Origin: Syntrophomonas sp. UBA5314
GTDB taxonomy: Bacteria > Bacillota > Syntrophomonadia > Syntrophomonadales > Syntrophomonadaceae
NCBI GenBank assembly: GCA_002410325.1
Contig: DHRK01000035.1
Span: 1 to 64,000, forward strand
Length of the DNA stretch: 64,000 nucleotides
Direction of reading: 5' to 3'
A model generated the notes under the pieces. The model worked only from the letters and a program-made list of their open reading frames with translations. It had not been told where the DNA came from and did no database searches. A program made the position numbers and the translations under genes. Shown here one piece after another: positions 37,723 through 46,910 of the stretch; the first letter of the stretch is position 1; the number at the start of each line of letters is the position of its first letter.

Positions 37723-40422
37723 GTGAATTCCACTGAAACTGATGGTTTTATTAAACAGATAGAGATCCCGGTATATGGAATGACCTGTGAGCACTGCGTC
37801 CGCCGGGTAAGTCAAGCCCTGGAAGGGGTTCCGGGGGTTGAAAAAGTAGAAGTTTCACTGCAAGATGCGAATGCCCGGATAGCTTACGATCCCCATCAAC
37901 TGGAATTGGCTTCGGTATACGAAGCTGTCGAGGAAGCCGGCTATGAAACCGGACCTGTGGAAGGTTCTCTCCAACCGAATGCGCCGGATGGTCCTGGGGC
38001 GGCTCCCTCCTCTGATGAAAAACAGCAGTTCAAGGTCAGCGGCATGAGCTGTGCCAATTGCGCCCTGACTATAGAAAAAGGCCTGAGTAAGATGGACGGG
38101 GTTAAATCAGCGGCGGTCAACTTTGCGTCTGAGAAATTGACGGTGGATTTTGACAGCTCGGCAGTGAGCCGGGAGGATATTCTGGCCCGTATAAAAGACC
38201 TGGGATATGAGGCTAAAAGCGAAGATGACGGCGAGGGAAGGCTGCGCTTTAAAGTGAGCGGCATGACCTGCGGCAATTGTGCATTGACAGTTGAGAAGAA
38301 GCTTAAAGCTGCTCCCGGCGTAAAAACAGCCGTCGTCAATTTGGCCAGCGAGACAGCCGCAGTTGAGTTCGACCCGGAAAAAATAAGCTCCCGCGATATT
38401 TTCGAACTGGTCAGGGACGCCGGCTATATACCCATAGAAGAGAGCGGAGCGGATGAAGATGATCGCAATGCGATCAGACAGCGCAACTGGCTGATATTCA
38501 GCGCGCTTCTTTCCCTGCCCATCATGCCTCTCATGTATCTTCCCATGTCCAGGCCGTTGATGTACACGATATTTATCCTGGCCAGCGTGGTTCAGTTTAC
38601 GGCCGGCCTTATTTTTTACCGCGGGGCTTATCACGCCTTGCGCAACCGGTCGGCCAATATGGACGTTCTGGTGGCTATGGGGATTACCGCGGCTTATGGC
38701 TACAGCGTTATGACAACTCTGCACATGTGGTTCCCGGGCCTCTTTTTTGCCGGCCCCACCTTCTTTGATACCTCGGCCTTGTTGATAACCTTTGTGCGTT
38801 TTGGGAAATACCTTGAGGCCAAAGCCAAGGGCCGGGCCGGCCAGGCCTTGAAGCGATTGCTGGAACTGCAGGCCGATAAGGCGCGCTTGCTGGTGGACGG
38901 AGAGGAAAAAGAGGTATCCATCGGGGAGCTTAAGCCCGGTGATGTACTGGTCGTTAAACCGGGAGAGAGGATCCCGATGGACGGCGAGATCATTGAAGGA
39001 CAGGCCAGCCTTGATGAATCTATGCTGACCGGTGAATCCATCCCGGTTGACAAGGGTGCGGGTGATCCGGTAATCGGAGCCACCATCAACCGTTCCGGCA
39101 GTATCAAGGTAAAAGTCACGGCCACGGGCAAAGATACGGTGCTCTCTGGAATAATAAAAATGGTGGAAGAGGCCCAGGGAGTCAAGCCCCCCATTCAGCG
39201 TCTGGCTGATCTTATCGCCAACTGGTTTGTGCCGGCTGTTGTTGCTATAGCCCTATTGACCTTTTATATCTGGTATGGGCTTGTAAACAGCAGTTTTGTC
39301 TTTGCCCTGACCGCCGCCATCGCCGTGCTGGTGATCGCCTGCCCCTGCGCCCTCGGTCTGGCCACCCCCACCGCGATAATGGTCGGCAGTGGAGTCGGAC
39401 TGAACCGGGGTTTATTGTTCAAGTCGGCGGCGGTTTTGGAGGCTATATCGGCTATTCAGGCTATAGGTTTCGATAAGACCGGTACCCTTACCCGGGGCCT
39501 TCCGGAAGTAACAGATATCGTAGCGGCACCTCCCTACAACGAAAAGGAACTGCTCAAAATAGCCGCTTCGGGTGAGAATCCGTCTATTCATCCCCTGGCC
39601 CAGGCGATAGCAAGGCGCGCCCGGAAAGAAAACCTTGAGATAGAAGAAGTCAAGGATTATTTTGAAGAGAGCGGGCATGGAGTATCCTGTCTTTACCGGG
39701 GTAAAAAGCTGCTCCTGGGCAATAAACGACATATGCAGAAACATGGTATAGATACAGCCCCGGTCGAACCGTTCTTCCAGCAGTTAGCCAGTGCCGGGAA
39801 AACCACTATGTTTGTCTCGCTTGATGGAAGCATCGCCGGCCTGATCGCCCTGGCCGACGTACTCAAGGAAAGCAGTCATGAAGCCGTAAAACGCTTACAG
39901 AGTCTGGGTGTAAAAACCTTTATGATAACCGGGGACAATAAAAGGGTGGCTCAGGTGGTCGGGCAGGAGCTCGGAATTGACGAGATAAACGCCGAAGTGC
40001 TTCCCCAGGACAAGATCAATATTATCAAGCGGTATCAGGAACAGGGTTTAAAAGTGGCTATGGTCGGCGACGGTATAAACGACGCTCCGGCCCTGGCCCA
40101 GGCGGACATAGGCATAGCCATCGGTTCGGGAACCGATGTGGCCAAGGAAACCGGAGATGTTATTTTGGTACGCAACGACCTGCTTGATGTTGAGCGGGCC
40201 ATCCGTCTGGGCAAGATGACCCTGCGTAAAATTAAACAAAATCTCTTTTGGGCTTTAATCTATAACGTCATTGGGATTCCGGTGGCGGCGGGGATCTTGT
40301 ATCCCCTGACCGGGGCCCTGCTGCCGCCGGAATGGGCCGGCCTGGCTATGGCTTTCTCCTCGGTTTCGGTGGTGAGCAATTCCCTGCTCCTGGCCAGCTA
40401 CGGCAAGAAGCTGATTGACTGA
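37723..40422 (+). CDS. copA: Cu(I)-exporting P1B-type ATPase with three N-terminal metal-binding domains
   Basis: An 899-residue membrane ATPase that exports Cu(I). Three heavy-metal-associated domains come first: GMTCEHC (Cys 22/25), GMSCANC (110/113) and GMTCGNC (183/186). Then follow the P1B core: eight membrane helices, the TGE loop (MLTGESIP), the CPC metal site (VIACPCALGLATP), the phosphorylation site DKTGTLT, the nucleotide-domain HP (SIHPLA), GDGINDAPA, and the Cu-coordinating YN and MxxSS motifs (LIYNVIGIP, AMAFSSVS). The start is placed at GTG 37723 with GGAGGTGAT just upstream; an ATG at 37693 overlapping the csoR stop has no site. Three HMA domains rather than the common one or two is notable. 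Confidence 0.95.
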   Translation: MNSTETDGFIKQIEIPVYGMTCEHCVRRVSQALEGVPGVEKVEVSLQDANARIAYDPHQLELASVYEAVEEAGYETGPVEGSLQPNAPDGPGAAPSSDEKQQFKVSGMSCANCALTIEKGLSKMDGVKSAAVNFASEKLTVDFDSSAVSREDILARIKDLGYEAKSEDDGEGRLRFKVSGMTCGNCALTVEKKLKAAPGVKTAVVNLASETAAVEFDPEKISSRDIFELVRDAGYIPIEESGADEDDRNAIRQRNWLIFSALLSLPIMPLMYLPMSRPLMYTIFILASVVQFTAGLIFYRGAYHALRNRSANMDVLVAMGITAAYGYSVMTTLHMWFPGLFFAGPTFFDTSALLITFVRFGKYLEAKAKGRAGQALKRLLELQADKARLLVDGEEKEVSIGELKPGDVLVVKPGERIPMDGEIIEGQASLDESMLTGESIPVDKGAGDPVIGATINRSGSIKVKVTATGKDTVLSGIIKMVEEAQGVKPPIQRLADLIANWFVPAVVAIALLTFYIWYGLVNSSFVFALTAAIAVLVIACPCALGLATPTAIMVGSGVGLNRGLLFKSAAVLEAISAIQAIGFDKTGTLTRGLPEVTDIVAAPPYNEKELLKIAASGENPSIHPLAQAIARRARKENLEIEEVKDYFEESGHGVSCLYRGKKLLLGNKRHMQKHGIDTAPVEPFFQQLASAGKTTMFVSLDGSIAGLIALADVLKESSHEAVKRLQSLGVKTFMITGDNKRVAQVVGQELGIDEINAEVLPQDKINIIKRYQEQGLKVAMVGDGINDAPALAQADIGIAIGSGTDVAKETGDVILVRNDLLDVERAIRLGKMTLRKIKQNLFWALIYNVIGIPVAAGILYPLTGALLPPEWAGLAMAFSSVSVVSNSLLLASYGKKLID

Positions 40423-40483
40423 AGAACCGCTTTTGATAAAGGCTGAAAATTAAAGCAAAACTGGCAGGGGGAGGTGAAAAGTG

Positions 40484-40684
40484 ATGAGTGATACGGTTCT
40501 CAAAATAGAAGGTATGAGCTGCAACCACTGTAAAATGTCTGTGGAGAAAGCCCTCAAAAAAGTAGCCGGGGTCGAAAAGGCCGAGGTTGACTTGGGCAGG
40601 AAAGAAGCCGTGGTGGCAGGTTCGGCCGATCGGGCTGAACTCGTTAAGGCGGTTGATGAAGCCGGGTTCAAGGTAGTGGAGTAA
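40484..40684 (+). CDS. copZ: Copper chaperone CopZ
   Basis: A 66-residue cytoplasmic metallochaperone with a ferredoxin-like HMA fold: KIEGMSCNHCKMSVEKAL contains the MxCxxC Cu(I) site, and GVEKAEVDLGRKEAVV and VDEAGFKVVE complete the fold. It delivers Cu(I) to CopA. ATG 40484 follows GGAGGTGA by 6 bases; a GTG at 40481 is too close. It is the third gene of the copper operon and is followed by a perfect hairpin. Confidence 0.93.
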   Translation: MSDTVLKIEGMSCNHCKMSVEKALKKVAGVEKAEVDLGRKEAVVAGSADRAELVKAVDEAGFKVVE

Positions 40685-40694
40685 AGCCAAAGAA

Positions 40695-40727
40695 GCATGG
40701 GGACGGACCACAAGTCCGTCCCCATGC
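40695..40727. terminator. Perfect 14-bp hairpin between convergent copZ and pssA
   Basis: GCATGGGGACGGAC / GTCCGTCCCCATGC with a 5-base loop. It lacks a U tract on either strand, so it may be a palindromic repeat element used as a terminator rather than a classical one. Confidence 0.55.
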
Positions 40728-40731
40728 CTCC

Positions 40732-41253
40732 CTATAGTTTGGGTATCTTCAGATTGCTCACCATCAAGAGGGAAAGGGCAAAGACGGTGACCAGTACAAT
40801 GGTTGGGTTTACTGTTGCGTAGCTGATCAACAGGGACAAAAGGGCCAGGAGCAGTCCGGCGATGGTGATGGGTATGCCCAGGAAATATTCGCTGATATTG
40901 AGAATGTTAAAACGGGCCAGGCGCAGAGCGCCACAGACCACAAACAAAATGCACACCATCAAACCCAGCGTATGATAATGGGACTGGAGCACCTGGGAAT
41001 ATAGAAGAATAGCCGGGGCCACCCCAAAGGAAACCAGATCGCAAAGCGAATCGAGTTCTTTGCCCAGTTCAGAAGTGGAATCCAATTTACGGGCTATTCT
41101 TCCGTCGGCCCCGTCCATTATAACCGCCACTAAAACCAGAAGTGCCGCGGTTCGATACTCCTGGGCCAGAATGTAGGTAATAGCCAGGGTACCAAATATA
41201 ATGTTCAAAATGGTAACCACATTGGCAAACATCTTACTCAGTGAATCGCGCAA
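40732..41253 (-). CDS. pssA: CDP-diacylglycerol-serine O-phosphatidyltransferase
   Basis: Makes phosphatidylserine from CDP-diacylglycerol and serine in the membrane. The 173-residue product has about six helices and the CDP-alcohol phosphotransferase motif D-G-x2-D-G-R-x-A-R...G...D...D spread over MDGADGRIARKLDS, ELGKELDSLCD. The short type-II form fits Gram-positive PssA. The start is TTG 41253, with AGGAG about 8 bases upstream, inside the last codons of psd (20-base overlap). It is translated directly after psd, giving a phosphatidylethanolamine pathway pair. Confidence 0.9.
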   Translation of the reverse strand: MRDSLSKMFANVVTILNIIFGTLAITYILAQEYRTAALLVLVAVIMDGADGRIARKLDSTSELGKELDSLCDLVSFGVAPAILLYSQVLQSHYHTLGLMVCILFVVCGALRLARFNILNISEYFLGIPITIAGLLLALLSLLISYATVNPTIVLVTVFALSLLMVSNLKIPKL

Positions 41254-41875
41254 CTACTGTCTCTCCTCCCTTTACTTTGTCACCCGGCTTTACCATGGGT
41301 TCAGCCGAAACCGGCAAATACAATTCGGTACAGGAGCCAAATCTGATGAGTCCGAAGCGTTCACCTATAGTAAGCTGTTCGCCAGGGTTCACCCAACAGA
41401 CAACCCGTCTGGCTATCAGTCCGGTAATCTGTACTACGAGTATTCTGCCATATTCGCTCACCAGCCCCAGGTAATTGCAGGCGTTTTTTTCACTGGCTTC
41501 AGGTTTGTTGGCTGCTATAAATAAGCCGCCCCGCTTTTCAATCCATTCCACCTGACCGGCTACCGGGACTCGATTTATGTGAACGTTAAACAGGCTGAGA
41601 AAGATCCTGATGCGTAGTGCTTCATCATGCAGGTATTTGTCCTCTTTAACCCTTTGAACATCCATTACTTTACCGTCAGCCGGAGCAACTACCAGGCTGG
41701 AGTCGCGGGTTGATACTCTTTTCGGATTGCGGAAAAAGAAGACGCAAAACAGGGTTAAAAACCAGAAAATTAAAGACCATTTGTAGTACGCGGTTAAACT
41801 TATGATTATTGCTATAACGGCAGGTATAGCTATTAATACCCAGCCTTCCCGGGCAATCAAGCTGTCGTGTTTCAT
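41234..41875 (-). CDS. psd: Phosphatidylserine decarboxylase (short form)
   Basis: Converts phosphatidylserine to phosphatidylethanolamine. The 213-residue proenzyme has two N-terminal membrane helices (about 10-50), then VVAPADGKVMDV and SLFNVHINRVP typical of the family. The self-cleavage site is IRFGSCTELYLP, in which the Ser becomes the pyruvoyl group (Gly-Ser bond); related enzymes usually have FGSR. The start ATG 41875 follows GGGAGA. Paired with pssA downstream. Confidence 0.92.
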   Translation of the reverse strand: MKHDSLIAREGWVLIAIPAVIAIIISLTAYYKWSLIFWFLTLFCVFFFRNPKRVSTRDSSLVVAPADGKVMDVQRVKEDKYLHDEALRIRIFLSLFNVHINRVPVAGQVEWIEKRGGLFIAANKPEASEKNACNYLGLVSEYGRILVVQITGLIARRVVCWVNPGEQLTIGERFGLIRFGSCTELYLPVSAEPMVKPGDKVKGGETVVARFTE

Positions 41876-42042
41876 CAAACTCTCCCTTAATTACTTTTTC
41901 TACCCCTAATTATCTTTATGCTCTTTAGAGCGATATTAAATCTTGCTTAGCCAATTGTACCATGTACTTCAGGAAGTAAAAATAGCTTTATTTTCCCCGA
42001 AATAGATTAAATATTAGGAAAATTGAGCATATATTAACCGCT

Positions 42043-43791
42043 TTAGTCAGGAACCTGCAGCAGCGTTTTATTTACCATAAAATACTCCTTTGCCCTGGGG
42101 CTGCCAGGTGGATACACAAACAAAATCGCATGCGGGGACGGATTGACGGTGGTGCTCAACGGGCTTACCGAAAACATCTCCAGGTGTATGCGCCGCCGCC
42201 GGTCGCCAATGCTGGCCTTCTTGAGGTGCGGAATATATTTCAAGACCAGTTCCTCGTTCTTTACCAGGGTATAGGCCAGTTCGCTGGGACTTGCGCAATC
42301 CCCGTTTTGCAGAATCGCTGGCAGGTGCCGGGGCCCTTGATGCAGCAGGTAATCAAATTTGAGGTATTCTTTTACGGCCAGGGCAATGGGGAGACGGTTT
42401 TGACTGGCAAATTCATATAATAATGAATATTCTTCATCCCTCTTGTGCCCCTTGAGATAACAGCTCTTTTCGCGCCAGAAATGAGCCAGGTCTTGAAAGA
42501 GCTTGAAAGCATCCCCCTGGTACCAGTTTTCTATAAGATAAGCCAAAGTATGATTAAAAGCTTGGCTATTGTAATACCTTTCCACCATTTCCTCTATATC
42601 CTGGAGCAAAACCAGCTCATGATAACCCAGGTATTTATTCTTCAGGATTTGATAGGGGGGATGCTCTTGAAAGACATAGCCGTGCAGGGACGCATCAATA
42701 CCGAGCGGTGACCCCTTTAACAGCTTTAAGAAGCCCAGTTGCAAGACATCGGGAGAGAGGCCTATGACCTGGTTGAAGGATTCTTTAAAGCGGTTTAGAT
42801 CTTCCCAGGGCAGCCCGGCGATCAGATCCAGGTGCAGGTGAAGCGACGTATCGGAGCGGAGTTGGCTTATGCGCTTGCGGGTTTTAGCCCAGGAAGCGGG
42901 ACGATTAACAGCCTGTAGAGCCTGAGGACAGGTAGACTGAATGCCGATTTCAAAATAGAAGCGCTCGGGCGGCACTGAAGCTAAAAACTTGATAAAGCTA
43001 TCCGACAGGAGCTCGGCCCTTATTTCGAAATGGAATTTGCCGGGGCTGTTTTGCTGAAGAAGAAAGTCCATAATCTGCATGGCCCGCTGTTCGTCAGCAT
43101 TAAAGGTTCGATCAGTGAATTTAATTTGCCGGGCCCCAATGCCCAGGAGATATTTGAGATCCTCCTGCACCCGGGCGAGCGGCAGGAAGCGAACCCCGGG
43201 AACCGTGGATGAAAGGCAGTAGGTGCAGTTGAACGGGCAGCCCCGGGATGATTCATAGTAGATGATCCGGTCCTTCAAAGAAGCCAGCAGTTCATAGGCC
43301 GGACGGGGCAGTTCGCTAAAGTCGTCTACCAGGGCCAGGTCTTCGGATTCATATACCCTGCTCCCGTCGCGCCAGCACAAACCTTCCGTTCCGATCAACC
43401 CATCCACACTGTCGAAGCTGCTTAAAATATGATCAAGGACGGCTTCCCCCTCGCCTTTTACTATAAAGTCTATTTCCGAGTGGCGTTTCATGACGGCTGC
43501 AGCGTCGAAGGATACTTCCGGCCCGCCCAGTATGACTCGCAAGCCGGGAGAGACCTCCTTGAGATCGTGGCAGAGGCGCAGGGTTGCTTCAATATTCCAT
43601 ATATAACAGGAAAAACAGATGATATCCGGCTGCAGTAAAAAAAGGTCGGCCAGTATTTCGGAATGGGCCTGATTTATGGTGTATTCCCGAATGGTGATGC
43701 TCCCCCGGCTCCGGCAGGATGCGGCCAGGCTGGCCAGTGAGAGGGACGAATGGCTGAACCTGGCATTTAATGTGCAAAAGACTATGTTCAT
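42043..43791 (-). CDS. B12-binding-domain radical SAM protein (DUF4080 type)
   Basis: A 582-residue protein. The N-terminal Rossmann-like B12-binding domain (LQPDIICFSCYIWNIE, RVILGGPEVSFD) lacks the D-x-H-x-x-G base-off motif. The radical SAM TIM barrel has the cluster motif SRGCPFNCTYC near residue 195, then IKFTDRTFNAD and LHLDLIAGLPWED. The C-terminal 170 residues match DUF4080. Such enzymes carry out radical methylation or ring rearrangements, but substrates of this subgroup are unknown. It starts 20 bp after murB and probably shares its transcript. Confidence 0.88.
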   Translation of the reverse strand: MNIVFCTLNARFSHSSLSLASLAASCRSRGSITIREYTINQAHSEILADLFLLQPDIICFSCYIWNIEATLRLCHDLKEVSPGLRVILGGPEVSFDAAAVMKRHSEIDFIVKGEGEAVLDHILSSFDSVDGLIGTEGLCWRDGSRVYESEDLALVDDFSELPRPAYELLASLKDRIIYYESSRGCPFNCTYCLSSTVPGVRFLPLARVQEDLKYLLGIGARQIKFTDRTFNADEQRAMQIMDFLLQQNSPGKFHFEIRAELLSDSFIKFLASVPPERFYFEIGIQSTCPQALQAVNRPASWAKTRKRISQLRSDTSLHLHLDLIAGLPWEDLNRFKESFNQVIGLSPDVLQLGFLKLLKGSPLGIDASLHGYVFQEHPPYQILKNKYLGYHELVLLQDIEEMVERYYNSQAFNHTLAYLIENWYQGDAFKLFQDLAHFWREKSCYLKGHKRDEEYSLLYEFASQNRLPIALAVKEYLKFDYLLHQGPRHLPAILQNGDCASPSELAYTLVKNEELVLKYIPHLKKASIGDRRRRIHLEMFSVSPLSTTVNPSPHAILFVYPPGSPRAKEYFMVNKTLLQVPD

Positions 43792-43811
43792 GTGATTTAC
43801 CTGCTAAGAGG

Positions 43812-44711
43812 CTACTCCTCCCCCACCACTTTTATTTCCGGGCGCAGTTCAACGCCCAACCGGGTGCGGGCCTGGTCTTGGATATAGGCAATCAGGGACA
43901 ACACGTCGTCAGCTGTAGCGCCTCCCCGGTTGACCACGAAGCCGGCGTGCTTGACCGATACCTGGGCCCCGCCGATGGCGTATCCCTTTAAACCCAGTTG
44001 CTCAATTAAAGGCCCCACATAGAAGCCTTCCGGACGGCGAAAGGTGCTTCCGGCGCTGGGCATATCCAGGGGCTGTTTGGACTGCCGCTGCCCGGCCAGG
44101 GCCGCCATGCGGGCCAAAATTTCCTCTTTCTCACCCTTGACCAGCCGCAGATGGGCTTCGATGATAACAACACTAAACTGCTGAAAGATGCTGGAACGGT
44201 AGCCCAGATTCATTTCCTCCTGATTGAAAATGAGGTTTTGACCTCGTTCATCAAGGGCGGTGCAGGAAACGAGAACATCCTTCATCTCCCCTCCATAGGC
44301 TCCGGCGTTCATAGCGACCGCCCCGCCCAGGCTGCCCGGTATGCCTTCGGCGAATTCGAGGCCGGACAGGGAATGCCCGGCGGCCAGGCCGGCCAGGCGG
44401 CTCAAGCTGATCCCCGCCTGGGCCATAATGTCATTGCCCTTTATGTCAACCGCCGTAAGACAGTCTCCTATTTTTATAGCCACTCCCCTGATCCCTTTGT
44501 CCCTGACCAGCAGGTTGCTGCCCATTCCAAAAACCATGCAGGGCAGGTTTTCCCGGGTGCAAAAGGATAGAATCGATTTGATCTCCTCTATGCTTTGTGG
44601 ATTAACCAGCACATCGGCCGGGCCGCCAATGGCAAAGGTGGTGTGGCGGCTCATAGGTTCGTCAAAAAAAAGCCGCTCGGGTTCAACAATGTTTTTCAAG
44701 TTCGAATACAT
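43812..44711 (-). CDS. murB: UDP-N-acetylenolpyruvoylglucosamine reductase
   Basis: MurB uses NADPH and FAD to reduce UDP-GlcNAc-enolpyruvate to UDP-MurNAc in peptidoglycan synthesis. The 299-residue product shows the FAD-binding HTTFAIGGPADVL, VFGMGSNLLVRDKGIRG, GLEFAEGIPGSLGGAVAMNAGAYGGE and GYRSSIF, and the type-II catalytic PSAGSTFRRPEG segment (Ser), with the terminal KHAGFVVN containing the conserved Lys/His. The start ATG has GGGAG 9 bases upstream. It lies outside the usual mur cluster. Confidence 0.95.
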   Translation of the reverse strand: MYSNLKNIVEPERLFFDEPMSRHTTFAIGGPADVLVNPQSIEEIKSILSFCTRENLPCMVFGMGSNLLVRDKGIRGVAIKIGDCLTAVDIKGNDIMAQAGISLSRLAGLAAGHSLSGLEFAEGIPGSLGGAVAMNAGAYGGEMKDVLVSCTALDERGQNLIFNQEEMNLGYRSSIFQQFSVVIIEAHLRLVKGEKEEILARMAALAGQRQSKQPLDMPSAGSTFRRPEGFYVGPLIEQLGLKGYAIGGAQVSVKHAGFVVNRGGATADDVLSLIAYIQDQARTRLGVELRPEIKVVGEE

Positions 44712-45027
44712 TCTTAAATACTCCCGAATTTTATTCTTCCTGCTATTCTATGAAAAAGTTGGCCTGTTATACCGGATAAGACATCTTTACTGCCATTTTG
44801 GGCGCTTTAGGCATAATCCATAAGCCGCTGTCAGGCCCGTAACGGCCAATCAGCTCGTTCAGGTTATTTCCTTTTCATTCACCTGTGAAAAGTACTCTTT
44901 CGGCACTTATCCCCTATTATAGTATAAGGTTTAGCATATTGCTAAATTGCACCATCAGAACGGCCAAAAAAAAAAACGGAACCCGAACGGGCTCCGTGAA
45001 TATCCTGTTATATTAAAGGTTTATCAT
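44712..45027. other. Intergenic region upstream of murB
   Basis: About 316 bp holding the CoA-transferase terminator (44966-44996) and, nearer murB, the expected murB promoter. I see no gene here. Confidence 0.5.
44966..44996 (-). terminator. Rho-independent terminator of the CoA-transferase gene
   Basis: On the minus strand CGGAGCCCG-TT-CGGGTTCCG is followed by eleven T residues, about 30 bp past the stop codon. Confidence 0.92.
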
Positions 45028-46371
45028 CTACCCTATTTTGTTGGTCTTTTTCCAAATGCCCTGTGCTTCAGCTGCTTTAACCAGGTCGTCCCTGAGATCG
45101 GGATGGGCAATGCCGATCAATCCCTCGGCTCTCTGCCACACAGTCATGCCCTTCATTTTATACTTCCCGTACTCGGTAACGATGCAGTCGGCTACCGAGC
45201 GAGGATCGGTGACGATGCCTCCGGGAGGCAGATAGGGTACGATTCTTGATTTCAGCTTGCCGTCGGGTCCTTTATTGGCTGACGGCAGGCACAGGAAAGA
45301 CTGACCGCCTTTGGAAAGCCATCCGGCGATGTGGAAATCCAGCTGTCCGCCGGTGCCGCTGATCTGGCGGAATCCATCGGACTCGCCGCAGCACTGACCA
45401 TAGAGGTCTACCTCAATGATATTATTTATGGTAATTAATTTGTCCAAACGCGACGCAATATAAGGCTCATTGGTATAGTTAACCGGGTAGGTGGCGCATT
45501 TGGGATTGTCATCGATAAAATCATAAAGGATCTGGGTTCCCAGTGCGAAAGTGAAGACGATCTTTCCGGGATCGATGTTTTTATATTTGCCGCTCAGCTT
45601 TCCGGCTTCGTCCATATAAACATAGGCGTCAACCAGCATCTCGGTATGACAGGCCAGGTCTTTTAAATCAGATTCAGCGATCATCATTCCAACCGCGTTG
45701 GGCATACCGCCGATGCCCAATTGGATGCAGGCCCCGTCGGTAATTTCTTCCACTATCAGCTCAGCCACTTTTTTGTCTACATCAGTGGGCGCCGGAGAAG
45801 CAAGCTGGGGCATGGGATTGCTGGCTTCTACGATATAATTTACCTCCGATATATGGATGGCCTCTTCATAACCACCCAGGCAGCGCGGCTGCTGGTCATT
45901 AACCTCGACAATTATTACTTTGGCCCGATCGCAGACCGCTCTGGTAAAACTGCATTGAGGTCCGAAATTGAACCATCCTTGCTTATCCATAGGGCTTACC
46001 TGCATCATGGCAACATCAATGGGCTCTATCCTTTCACGAACATAGCGCGGTACTTCGGAATATTTGATCGAGGAATAATATACCGGCTTCCCTGCTTTAA
46101 CAACTTTTCGGTCGGCACCGGAACAATGCCAGCTATGCCACACAAAGGATTCCCCGGTTGTATCTACGGTGTTAACTTCAGTTGGGTAAGGGTTCACCAC
46201 TGACCAAATTTTGACGTCTTTAAGCTCATCCTTTCTTCTTGCCAGAGCCTTGTCCAGTTCTCTAACCTGTCCGGCAAACTCCCCATAATCTACCCAATCC
46301 CCTGATTTAATAACTTTCACCGCTTCATCTGCCGATACCAGTTTTTGCCTGTATTGATCTGCCAAACTCAT
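45028..46371 (-). CDS. Acetyl-CoA hydrolase/transferase family CoA-transferase (butyryl- or 4-hydroxybutyryl-CoA:acetate type)
   Basis: A 447-residue family-I CoA-transferase that swaps CoA between acetate and short acyl groups such as butyrate, 4-hydroxybutyrate or propionate. Visible: VVNPYPTEVNTVDT, MMQVSPMDKQGWFNFGPQ, EVNDQQPRCLGG, the CoA-binding GIGGMPNAVG, and GTGGQLDFHIAGWLSKGGQSF with the oxyanion-hole glycines. The catalytic Glu lies near TEMLVDAYVY. In butyrate fermenters or syntrophic oxidisers this enzyme couples butyrate activation to acetate release. The start ATG 46371 has AGGAGG 9 bases upstream; a frame to 46470 would include that site. It is divergent from glcD. Confidence 0.9.
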   Translation of the reverse strand: MSLADQYRQKLVSADEAVKVIKSGDWVDYGEFAGQVRELDKALARRKDELKDVKIWSVVNPYPTEVNTVDTTGESFVWHSWHCSGADRKVVKAGKPVYYSSIKYSEVPRYVRERIEPIDVAMMQVSPMDKQGWFNFGPQCSFTRAVCDRAKVIIVEVNDQQPRCLGGYEEAIHISEVNYIVEASNPMPQLASPAPTDVDKKVAELIVEEITDGACIQLGIGGMPNAVGMMIAESDLKDLACHTEMLVDAYVYMDEAGKLSGKYKNIDPGKIVFTFALGTQILYDFIDDNPKCATYPVNYTNEPYIASRLDKLITINNIIEVDLYGQCCGESDGFRQISGTGGQLDFHIAGWLSKGGQSFLCLPSANKGPDGKLKSRIVPYLPPGGIVTDPRSVADCIVTEYGKYKMKGMTVWQRAEGLIGIAHPDLRDDLVKAAEAQGIWKKTNKIG

Positions 46372-46910
46372 TAAATAATTCCTCCTCTTCCTCAATAATC
46401 TGAGTCCCCCACTTCCCGGTAAACCGGGATACAATACTACCCTCCTTTCCCCCACTTTTTTAATAGTCAATTACCGCTGCCCCTGTTTCTCTATAACTTC
46501 TAAAGCAGCGGCATCATATAGCCCTGGTTCTGGTAAGGTGTATAAACAGCCAGGAGGAGAACTGGCTAATACAGAGCAAGATATATTTGGTTGGGTTTAA
46601 CAGAACATGAAACAGATAAAGGTTTGTCGTGGTTCGCTTACCGATTCACTAAAACTGCGACGATGGGCGGTCTGAGCTCCTTAATGAATGATATTGGGTG
46701 TTTTGGTACATTATTCGCAATTGACGGATTTAATGATAGGATGTACTGCTTATATAGTGGGATGATAATAAGCTTGTAGAATCATTCAAGATTGATAGTG
46801 AATCTTGCCATCTATTATACATGTTTTTTGTCGCACCGTCTTTATTTTATCTATGTTATAATAGGCAATGTCTTGAAAGAACCTTATCCTGGATTAGGAG
46901 GAACGTAGCC
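46372..46910. other. Divergent regulatory region between the CoA-transferase and glcD
   Basis: A 539-bp gap that is long for this genome. It holds an extended -10 promoter for glcD (46854-46862) and, on the other side, an inverted repeat CCGCTGC...GCAGCGG (about 46484-46520) near the expected CoA-transferase promoter. A 62-codon open frame at 46591-46779 has no ribosome site and is probably not a gene. Confidence 0.5.
46854..46862 (+). promoter_or_regulatory. Extended -10 promoter for glcDF
   Basis: TG-T-TATAAT (46854-46862), 48 bp before the ATG at 46911. No good -35 box is at standard spacing. Confidence 0.55.

Noticed and set aside
46591..46779. 62-codon frame in the CoA-transferase/glcD gap
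   Set aside because: TTG start without a ribosome site and no resemblance to known proteins.
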